Assembly: GCF_001661495.1 (NCBI RefSeq)
Contig: NZ_BDDT01000001.1
Location: 992,001-1,056,000, forward strand
Length of the DNA: 64,000 bases
Direction of reading: 5' to 3'
Origin: Pseudoalteromonas prydzensis
GTDB taxonomy: Bacteria > Pseudomonadota > Gammaproteobacteria > Enterobacterales > Alteromonadaceae
Position numbers and translations under genes: made by a program. The notes beneath the pieces were generated by a model, which made no database searches, had not been told where the DNA came from, and saw only the letters and a program-made list of their open reading frames with translations. This document shows positions 36,912-44,092 of the stretch, one piece after another (within the stretch, counting starts at the first letter, position 1; the number at the start of each line of letters is the position of its first letter).

Positions 36912-36923
36912 GTGAACACTTAA

Positions 36924-38306
36924 ATGCTTGAACCTTCTGCGTTAAGTCTTGTGCCGCCAATTGTGGTGGTTATTTTGGCGATCGTGTTACGTCGTCCTAT
37001 TTTATCTTTGCTGATCGGTGCCCTTGTTGGCCTCGCTATGCTTAACCCTGTTGAAATGCTTAGCAACTTTGCTGCGGCATCATTAAAAGTGATGGTCGAT
37101 GAAACAATCGGCTGGCTTATTCTAGTGTGTGGTGGCTTTGGTGCGTTAATCGCATTGCTCGTGCGCACCGGTGGTGCAGCAGCATTTGGTAGTTTTGCGC
37201 TGCGCTTTTGTAAAGGCCCACGCTCATCGTTGATCATGACCTTTTTGCTCGGTATCGTGATTTTTATCGACGATTACCTCAATGCGCTTACCGTGGGTGA
37301 AACCATGAAACGCATTACTGATAAATTTAAAATCAGCCGTGAAATGCTTGCCTACGTGGTCGACTCTACCGCAGCGCCAATCTGTGTATTAGTGCCGCTG
37401 TCTACCTGGGCGGTGTTTTTTGGCGGCTTATTAGTTGATAACAATATCGCTGGTGAAGGCCAAGGTATTGCTGTGTATATTCAAGCCATACCCTATATGT
37501 TGTATGCTTGGTTTGCGGTATTAATAGTCCCATTAGTGGTGCTTGGCGTTATTCCTTTATTTGGGCCGATGAAAAAAGCTCAATTACAAGCAATACAAGA
37601 ACAGCCACAAGTCGATCCTGCGCAGTACAACGAAGTGCAAACAGCCGATGAATACGCAGTCAAAGCCGTTGAAGAAAGCTTTGAAAGCGCAGACAGCCAC
37701 GGCAAACTGTACAACTTTTTACTGCCTATTTTATTGCTCGTTGCCTTTACTGTGTATTTTGACATCGACGTGTACAAAGGGTTATTAGCGACATTCGCCG
37801 TGACGATCCCATTTTATATGCTGCAAAAACTAATGCCATTTGCCGAAATGATTGAAAAAATGCTCGATGGTTTTAAAAGCATGTTGCCAGCGATAGGAAC
37901 TGTGATCGCCGCATTTATTTTTAAAGATGTCTGCGACCAACTGCTATTACCACAGTTTGTCATTGAATCGCTCAGCCCATTTATGACCGCAGGCTATTTA
38001 CCTGCCGTAGTGTTTTTAGCCATGGCTATTTTGGCGTTTGCTACAGGCTCAAGCTGGGGTATTTTTGCGGTAACCATTCCTATTGTGATGCCACTGGCTG
38101 TGGCGGTTGATGCAAATATACCGCTGGTTATAGGTGCGCTATTGTCAGCATCATCATTTGGTAGCCAAGCATGCTTTTACTCAGACTCAACGGTACTTGC
38201 AGCGCAAGGCTCAGGCTGTAACTTAATGAGTCACGCTATTACTCAACTGCCCTATACGCTCATCGCAGCAGCAAGTGCATTTGTTGGGTTTTTAGTAATT
38301 GCTTAA
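36924..38306 (+). CDS. NhaC-family Na+/H+ antiporter-like transporter
   Basis: A 460-residue integral membrane protein of the NhaC superfamily with about 10-12 hydrophobic helices. Typical segments are DDYLNALTVGETM, VDSTAAPICVLVPLSTWA and FATGSSWGIFAVTIPIVMPLA. Some members of this superfamily exchange sodium for protons, and others import amino acids such as lysine, so the substrate is not assigned. No convincing ribosome site is visible before ATG 36924. Expression is probably controlled by the leader described above. Confidence 0.88.
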   Translation: MLEPSALSLVPPIVVVILAIVLRRPILSLLIGALVGLAMLNPVEMLSNFAAASLKVMVDETIGWLILVCGGFGALIALLVRTGGAAAFGSFALRFCKGPRSSLIMTFLLGIVIFIDDYLNALTVGETMKRITDKFKISREMLAYVVDSTAAPICVLVPLSTWAVFFGGLLVDNNIAGEGQGIAVYIQAIPYMLYAWFAVLIVPLVVLGVIPLFGPMKKAQLQAIQEQPQVDPAQYNEVQTADEYAVKAVEESFESADSHGKLYNFLLPILLLVAFTVYFDIDVYKGLLATFAVTIPFYMLQKLMPFAEMIEKMLDGFKSMLPAIGTVIAAFIFKDVCDQLLLPQFVIESLSPFMTAGYLPAVVFLAMAILAFATGSSWGIFAVTIPIVMPLAVAVDANIPLVIGALLSASSFGSQACFYSDSTVLAAQGSGCNLMSHAITQLPYTLIAAASAFVGFLVIA

Positions 38307-38443
38307 GCAGATAGGTTTAAGAGGAAAGTTAGTAAGGTTAAAGGTTAAAAATAAACCCATCATTTAACTAGACAGCCACTCTAATTGAGCAAGCAACACT
38401 GTACCAGATAGTAAGTGGTTCGAATCAGCCACTTACTAAATCA

Positions 38444-38917
38444 CTAAAGTTTTAAAGCCAATCTTTTAGGGTAACTAAATGGTTGGCATTCAACGCATTT
38501 TATTTCATCTGCATCAGTATGCGCGGGATTTATGATAAAATTATATTCATCTGAACAAACAGACGAAGGAACTTGCAGTACAGCTTCTCCCATACTCGTT
38601 AACCAGTCGCTACCCACTATTTGGGTTTTTAATATATAAGGGTGATCATCCCAGTCACTTGGTAGATCAGATACAACCAAGCGTTTAATTTTCAGTTTAT
38701 CAGGTATTAATATCGATGTGACTGATAGTTGCTTGTTAAGTATATCCGTAGAGTCGTTCACTAACCTCTCAAGCATTGCAAGGGAGCGGCTACTTGCTGT
38801 ATAAACAACAGGTTTACCAACCATGTGCCATCTACCTTCTGCATAAAGCCCACCCATGCCTGACAGTGCGTTATTTGCATTGTTATGTTCAGTAGGCGCA
38901 ATCCTGTAACAAATCAT
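38444..38917 (-). CDS. RES-domain toxin
   Basis: A 157-residue RES-family protein: YRIAPTEH at the N-terminus, GRWH around residue 31, YTASSRSLAMLE around residue 40-51, and a late serine-rich stretch. RES toxins degrade or modify NAD+. It follows its antitoxin with a TGATG overlap. Confidence 0.88.
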   Translation of the reverse strand: MICYRIAPTEHNNANNALSGMGGLYAEGRWHMVGKPVVYTASSRSLAMLERLVNDSTDILNKQLSVTSILIPDKLKIKRLVVSDLPSDWDDHPYILKTQIVGSDWLTSMGEAVLQVPSSVCSDEYNFIINPAHTDADEIKCVECQPFSYPKRLALKL

Positions 38918-39351
38918 CAGGCAGTGAATCCATACTCTAGCCCATTAATAATCCGCTTAATTAATTCACGACCGCGAATAGTATGCAAAAATTCTTTTGG
39001 CGCTTTGCCATCGAACTGTGTATGAGCGGTGTTCAGCCACTCATTCCAACGTTTTACATCACCAAAGTATGAAATACCTATAGATGACAAACGTGCAACT
39101 TCCAATGCATTTTGACTTAAGTTAATACCTAAACGTTTGCGCTCTTTTACATGTCGCTCTAATGTCCGCGTAGTAGTACCAATAGTCTTAGCTATTAGTT
39201 TTTGTTCCCATCCAAGCGATTTACTAAGAAGGAAAATGGACGAAGCTTTCAAGCCTGTAGTAGCAACAGTAATTTCTTCTAATGCATTAGAGTTGTTAGT
39301 GATTAACCCACCACTCACTACTTTTATAAAATCAAACTCTAAAGTTTCCAT
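38917..39351 (-). CDS. Xre/MbcA/ParS-type antitoxin of the RES system
   Basis: A 144-residue DUF2384-type antitoxin. The N-terminal half holds a helix-turn-helix-like region (LIAKTIGTTTRTLERHVKER) and the C-terminus the MbcA/ParS motif with LNTAHTQFDGKAPKEFL, where the conserved end usually plugs the toxin site. The start at 39351 has GGAGG 5 bases upstream; the longer frame to 39369 is not supported. Confidence 0.88.
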   Translation of the reverse strand: METLEFDFIKVVSGGLITNNSNALEEITVATTGLKASSIFLLSKSLGWEQKLIAKTIGTTTRTLERHVKERKRLGINLSQNALEVARLSSIGISYFGDVKRWNEWLNTAHTQFDGKAPKEFLHTIRGRELIKRIINGLEYGFTA

Positions 39352-39363
39352 AAACACCTCCAG

Positions 39364-39375
39364 CGACAATTGTCG
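39364..39375. promoter_or_regulatory. Palindromic operator of the RES/Xre operon
   Basis: CGACAATTGTCG is a perfect 12-bp palindrome between the -10 element and the ribosome site. This fits autoregulation by the DNA-binding antitoxin. Confidence 0.7.
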
Positions 39376-39378
39376 TTA

Positions 39379-39407
39379 ATTATAATACCAAGTGTCAAAA
39401 CTAGCAA
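39379..39407 (-). promoter_or_regulatory. Sigma-70 promoter of the RES/Xre operon
   Basis: On the minus strand TTGCTA (-35, 39402-39407) and TATAAT (-10, 39379-39384) are separated by 17 bases. Transcription would start about 39371, inside the palindrome. Confidence 0.75.
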
Positions 39408-39722
39408 GGTGACATAACGCTATTCACTGATAGCTGAACGAGATGGCCACTTGGGTTCTTGCATCTCATGCGCACCATGCAATTTGTCTAATTCTGTATC
39501 AGTCTAATGTAAAGTACTCTCTTTTGAGTAAATTCAAACACACTAACAACTTTGACCTTTAACCTAGCTAACTCTCGCCTTTTTCCAATTAACCGCGACA
39601 ATTACTTGTATGTACTCCCCTAAAAAGCGGATAATTGCAGCCAAATGAAAATATACTGACAAAGTCTGGCGCAAACACCTGCAAGCCTTACTTATTAGTG
39701 CGCACGAAGGTGGACCAACTCA

Positions 39723-41903
39723 ATGGAAATTAAAGTTAATTTTCTCGATAATCTTAGATTAGAAGCTAAGTTTGACGATTTCTCAGTCATTGCGGATCAA
39801 CCGATCCGTTACAAAGGCGATGGCTCTGCGCCAAGTCCATTTGACTACTTTTTAGCATCTTCAGCTCTGTGTGCTGCGTACTTTATTAAAGTGTATTGTA
39901 ATGCCCGAGATATCTCGACCGATGGTATTCGTGTTGCGCAAAACAACATTGTTGATCCTGAAGATCGTTACAACCAAATTTTCCAAATTCAGGTTGAACT
40001 CCCTGAAGGTCTTTCTGAAAAAGACCGCACTGGTATCCTGCGCTCGGTGGACCGCTGTACCGTTAAACGTGTTATTCAAACTGTGCCAGAGTTTAAAATT
40101 GACGCAGTAGAAAGCTTAGATAATGACGCACAAGCGATGCTGATGGCAAAACCTGAAGGCAGCGATAACACCTTTATTTTAGGCAAAGATTTACCGCTTG
40201 AGCAAACCATTGCTGATATGACCGCGATTTTGGCCGAGTTAGGCATGAAAATTGAAATTTCATCATGGCGCAATATCGTACCAAATGTATGGTCATTACA
40301 TATTCGTGATGCGGCATCACCGATGTGTTTTACCAATGGTAAAGGCGCTAGCAAAGAAAGCGCATTATGCTCTGCCCTTGGCGAATTTATTGAACGTTTA
40401 AACTGTAACTTTTTCTACAATGACCAATTCCTTGGCGAAGAAATTGCCAATAGCGAGTTTGTGCATTACCCGAATGAAAAATGGTTTCAGCTCACCGATG
40501 ATGATTCACTACCGCAAGGTATTTTAGACGACTACACGCTGAGCATTTATAACCCTGAAGATGAACTGTGTGGCTCTCATCTTATTGACACGAATTCAGG
40601 CAATATTGAGCGCGGCATTTGCTCGATCCCGTATGTTCGCCATTCTGATGGCGAAACCGTGTATTTTCCATCAAATCTGATTGAAAACTTATTTTTAAGT
40701 AATGGTATGAGCGCCGGTAATAACTTTGCCGAAGCCAAAGTACAATGTTTATCTGAGATTTTTGAGCGCGCCGTTAAACGCCAGATTATCGAGCAAGAAC
40801 TAGTACTGCCAGACGTACCAGAAGAAGTGCTTGCTAAATATCCGGGTATTGTTGCCGGTATTAAAGGCTTAGAAGAGCAAGGCTTTCCAGTAGTTGTGAA
40901 AGATGCATCCCTCGGCGGGCAATTCCCCGTGATGTGCGTAACTTTAATGAACCCGAAAACCGGTGGCGTATTTGCTTCATTTGGTGCCCACCCAAGTTTT
41001 GAAGTCGCCCTAGAGCGAAGTTTAACCGAGTTGTTACAAGGTCGTAGCTTTGAAGGCTTAAATGACGTACCAAAACCCACTTTTAACAGCATGGCTGTAT
41101 CAGAGCCTGAAAACTTTGTTGAGCACTTTATTGATTCTACCGGTAAGATCTCATGGCGTTTTTTCAGTGCGAAGCACGATTATGAATTTGTTGAGTGGGA
41201 TTTCTCAGGCACTAACGAACAAGAAACCGCAAGCCTTTTCGGTATTTTAAAAGATTTAGGTAAAGAAGCCTACATTGCTGAGTTTTCAGACCTAGGCACA
41301 GCGTGTCGTATTTTAGTGCCTGATTATTCAGAGGTTTACCCAGTAGAAGATTTGATCTGGGATAACACCAACAAAGCACTTAAATACCGCGAAGATATTT
41401 TAAACCTACATAGTTTAGATGAAGATCAACTTGCCGATTTAGTAGAGCGCTTAGAAGACAGCCAACTTGATAACTATATTGATATTATTACCTTAATTGG
41501 CGTTGAGTTTGACGAAAACACGGTATGGGGTCAATTAACCATTCTTGAGCTTAAATTGCTTATTTATTTAGCACTGGGTGATTTAGAAGCGACCATGGAA
41601 CTGGTTGAGACCTTCTTGCAGTTTAACGATAACACCGTTGAACGCGGCTTGTTTTATCAAGCAATGCACGCGACACTAGAAGTTGCGCTTAGTGATGATT
41701 TAGAGATTGAAGACTACATTCACAGCTTCACCCGTATGTTTGGCCAACAAGTAATGGATGCAGTAGTCGGCTCAATCAATGGTGATGTGATGTTCTACGG
41801 TTTAACCCCTACTAACATGCAACTTGAAGGGTTAGAGCGTCATCAGCGTTTAATTGACAGCTATAAAAAGCTACACGCCGCACGCGCTGCAAGAGCCAAA
41901 TAA
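39723..41903 (+). CDS. ycaO: OsmC-YcaO fusion protein
   Basis: A 726-residue protein. Residues 1-~140 form an OsmC/Ohr-like domain (SAPSPFDYFLASSALCAAYF). A YcaO ATP-dependent cyclodehydratase-type domain follows (KGASKESALCSALGEFIERL and EAKVQCLSEIFERAVKRQ are the ATP-binding helices), then a C-terminal helical region. The E. coli YcaO (586 residues) lacks the OsmC part and is linked to RimO-dependent ribosomal protein S12 methylthiolation. Function in this organism is inferred from that relative. Confidence 0.88.
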   Translation: MEIKVNFLDNLRLEAKFDDFSVIADQPIRYKGDGSAPSPFDYFLASSALCAAYFIKVYCNARDISTDGIRVAQNNIVDPEDRYNQIFQIQVELPEGLSEKDRTGILRSVDRCTVKRVIQTVPEFKIDAVESLDNDAQAMLMAKPEGSDNTFILGKDLPLEQTIADMTAILAELGMKIEISSWRNIVPNVWSLHIRDAASPMCFTNGKGASKESALCSALGEFIERLNCNFFYNDQFLGEEIANSEFVHYPNEKWFQLTDDDSLPQGILDDYTLSIYNPEDELCGSHLIDTNSGNIERGICSIPYVRHSDGETVYFPSNLIENLFLSNGMSAGNNFAEAKVQCLSEIFERAVKRQIIEQELVLPDVPEEVLAKYPGIVAGIKGLEEQGFPVVVKDASLGGQFPVMCVTLMNPKTGGVFASFGAHPSFEVALERSLTELLQGRSFEGLNDVPKPTFNSMAVSEPENFVEHFIDSTGKISWRFFSAKHDYEFVEWDFSGTNEQETASLFGILKDLGKEAYIAEFSDLGTACRILVPDYSEVYPVEDLIWDNTNKALKYREDILNLHSLDEDQLADLVERLEDSQLDNYIDIITLIGVEFDENTVWGQLTILELKLLIYLALGDLEATMELVETFLQFNDNTVERGLFYQAMHATLEVALSDDLEIEDYIHSFTRMFGQQVMDAVVGSINGDVMFYGLTPTNMQLEGLERHQRLIDSYKKLHAARAARAK

Positions 41904-41911
41904 AGAGTGTC

Positions 41912-41935
41912 AGCGCGAGATAAACTCGCGCTTTT
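41912..41935 (+). terminator. Rho-independent terminator of the OsmC-YcaO gene
   Basis: AGCGCGAG (41912-41919) and CTCGCGCT (41925-41932) form an 8-bp GC-rich stem with a 5-base loop and a following T run. Confidence 0.85.
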
Positions 41936-41967
41936 GCTCTTTATAGCGCGCAAGCAACCCATTTTAT

Positions 41968-42372
41968 TTAAGCACCTAGCAATGGCAGGTGCTTTATTTT
42001 TTTATAGCGCAAAGCCAGCGATATACAATGCGCGAGCTCTTTACTTGGTAGCGTTTGATTGAGCTTAAACACCAAAGCACGGTTACCCTCATAGATAAAC
42101 GTATCGCCATAAAGCTCTTTGAATGTTTCAATCAGTTTAGTTTTACAGTTAAAGTAAATACAAAATTGCCCAGCTGATTTTGGTTTGTGATCAAAACGAA
42201 TGGTCGAGCCTATTTTTGAAATATAACTCGGTTCCCCCCACTTTAAAGTTTCTTCAAGCTCGGTGATGCCATCTTGCTTTGCAACACGGAATATAAGCTC
42301 TCGAACTTCACTTAAGACAACTACAACCTGTGAAGGGTAAGTCGTAAACTTTTGTTTTACTTGCTCATCCAT
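41968..42372 (-). CDS. DUF1801 domain-containing protein
   Basis: A 134-residue protein with the DUF1801/YdhG features: VRELIFRVAKQDG, EETLKWGEPSY and the FCIYFNCKT strand. The ATG at 42372 has AAGGG about 7 bases upstream; the ORF can be extended to 42459, but that extension overlaps the preceding gene and has no site. Function unknown. Confidence 0.85.
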   Translation of the reverse strand: MDEQVKQKFTTYPSQVVVVLSEVRELIFRVAKQDGITELEETLKWGEPSYISKIGSTIRFDHKPKSAGQFCIYFNCKTKLIETFKELYGDTFIYEGNRALVFKLNQTLPSKELAHCISLALRYKKIKHLPLLGA

Positions 42373-42397
42373 GTGATCACCCTTGCTTAAAAAGCAT

Positions 42398-42985
42398 TTA
42401 CTCTGATAGCTGATACCGATAATGCCCGGTAATTTTATAGCGAAACAGCACGTCTTCACGCTGCGGCCCTGCCCCTATGTTATGCACAATAAGCGGCGTT
42501 TTGTTATCTACTGCGTATGTATCTACCACGATACCAATATGTGGCAAATTACCCGGCAGCATCCATGTAACAATATCGCCCGCTTTATAGGTATCAGCAT
42601 TATTAGTTATAGGGAGCATTGTGCCATGGCGTTTAAAGAAGGTTTGTAAGTTTGGCACTCGGCGATGATCAATATTGCTATCGGGCTTAGTTAACCCCCA
42701 TATTCTTTTTGAAGGATAAGAAGAGAAGTTATCGCGCATATCTTCATGCACTAATTTTTGTAAATCAACCCCTAGAGCTCTATAGCTTCGAATAATTACA
42801 TCAGTGCACACACCAATATTGGCAGGTACGTCACCGTTTGGATAAGCAATGCGGTGATAAGCGCCGTCATAACGCACGTTTTGTGTTGTTCTATCATTTG
42901 CAGCGTTAACCAAGTCATCAGTAAATGAGTTGCTATAACTATAAGCAGAAAACAATAACAGCAAAAACCAAAGTACATAAGTCAT
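42398..42985 (-). CDS. DUF1287 domain-containing exported protein
   Basis: A 195-residue protein with a signal sequence (MTYVLWFLLLLFSAYSYS) and the DUF1287 landmarks CTDVIIRSYRALGVDLQKLVHEDM and a DIVTW...HIGIVVD arrangement. The cysteine and histidine recall NlpC/amidase-type active sites, so a peptidoglycan-related hydrolase is possible but not proven. The ATG at 42985 has AAGGA 6 bases upstream; the ATG at 42991 directly follows it and is less likely. Confidence 0.82.
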   Translation of the reverse strand: MTYVLWFLLLLFSAYSYSNSFTDDLVNAANDRTTQNVRYDGAYHRIAYPNGDVPANIGVCTDVIIRSYRALGVDLQKLVHEDMRDNFSSYPSKRIWGLTKPDSNIDHRRVPNLQTFFKRHGTMLPITNNADTYKAGDIVTWMLPGNLPHIGIVVDTYAVDNKTPLIVHNIGAGPQREDVLFRYKITGHYRYQLSE

Positions 42986-43035
42986 AGTCATTCCTTGTAA
43001 ATTTTAACGCTATTTAAACTTCAATAGCTATACAG

Positions 43036-43878
43036 TCATGGCTGCTTATTCTCATCCAGTATCTTCATTAGTCGCTTTAACTCTCGAAGCACCAGCATGG
43101 GCTCATCATTTTGAATAAAATGACCGCTTTTTTCTGTTAATACACTGCGCCCTTGAGGAAATTCAGCAGCCCAATTCTGCCACATCTCCCCCCACATCAT
43201 TCGGCCCTTGTCTGTAAAAAACAAATTACTCGGTTCAGCCACTTTGCGTACTGACGCAATAACGGTGACAGGTATATCTTTAATCTGCGGATAGTCTGGT
43301 AAGGGCCGTTTACTCCAAAAATCTAAATATTGATTCGACATCCCATTTTCCATATCACTTAGTTTTATTTGCGCGATTTCTTTATTACCCTGCTCTAAAT
43401 TTATGGCACGCAGTATATCTACATCGTGCTCAGAAGAAGGATCGAGCATGAGTAAAGCATTCAGTTGCTGTGGGTATTTTGCGGCAAAATCTCGCGCAAC
43501 ACTGCCGCCATAAGAATGTGCAGCCAGTACTATCGGCTCTGAAATATCCAGCGCCAACAAAAACTCACTAAGATGATCAGCATATTCCATTGAAGTGAAA
43601 TGCCTTTTAATTGCGGTTGAATTACCATTACCAACACGCGAGTATCGAATAACCTTCGTTTGTTCAGCTATGGAACTAAAAACCGAGTTCCAATCATCTA
43701 GCCCTGCGCTACCACACGCCTCCAAAACAACAATTTGCTTACCACTACCTGCTATTTCATATTGCAACTCAAACTCTCCCACTTTCACAAATGCTGCTTT
43801 AACATTTGCAGCAAACAATAAAGAGAGAGCGAGTAACAAGAAGGTATTAGTATTAACACCTAGAGATCTTAACTGCAT
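43036..43878 (-). CDS. Exported alpha/beta hydrolase
   Basis: A 280-residue protein with a signal peptide (ending NVKA). The nucleophile elbow is AAHSYGGS, and the acid is likely in the FTDKGRMMW region; the catalytic histidine is SGHFIQNDEP. The oxyanion loop is LEACGSAGLDDW. Substrate unknown. It has no clear partner among its neighbours. Confidence 0.82.
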   Translation of the reverse strand: MQLRSLGVNTNTFLLLALSLLFAANVKAAFVKVGEFELQYEIAGSGKQIVVLEACGSAGLDDWNSVFSSIAEQTKVIRYSRVGNGNSTAIKRHFTSMEYADHLSEFLLALDISEPIVLAAHSYGGSVARDFAAKYPQQLNALLMLDPSSEHDVDILRAINLEQGNKEIAQIKLSDMENGMSNQYLDFWSKRPLPDYPQIKDIPVTVIASVRKVAEPSNLFFTDKGRMMWGEMWQNWAAEFPQGRSVLTEKSGHFIQNDEPMLVLRELKRLMKILDENKQP

Positions 43879-44036
43879 TGCATTTTCCTTTTACATTTTA
43901 CATTTTAGCTTAGGTTTAACTGTTGGAGGTAAAATGCTCACTGAGCAACAGCCTAATTTCAAGCTCGCTTCGCTTAATTTCTTTAATTATCGATTGTCGG
44001 TTCATTCCCATAAACAGCAACAGCTTTATTCTTTAC

Positions 44037-44064
44037 AAAAAAGCCCAAGCAATTGCTTAGGCTT
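44037..44064 (-). terminator. Probable terminator of the M16 protease gene
   Basis: On the minus strand AAGCC-TAAGC and GCTT-GGGCTT form a stem around AATT with one mismatch, followed by a run of T. It lies 29 bases past the protease stop. Confidence 0.65.
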
Positions 44065-44092
44065 ATTGTAAATTAACACTTGAACCACTTAG

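Larger units (their letters stand above)
39352..39722. other. Divergent intergenic region, Xre antitoxin / OsmC-YcaO
   Basis: The first ~55 bases carry the toxin-antitoxin promoter and operator. The rest is AT-rich with no gene visible. TATACT at 39652-39657 is a possible -10 for the plus-strand gene but lacks a good -35. An AAGGTGGA ribosome-binding site lies just before the YcaO start. Confidence 0.5.

Noticed and set aside
40577..41092. 171-residue antisense ORF inside the OsmC-YcaO gene
   Set aside because: It has no ribosome site or recognisable motif and lies entirely opposite a well-supported gene, so it is a frame shadow.
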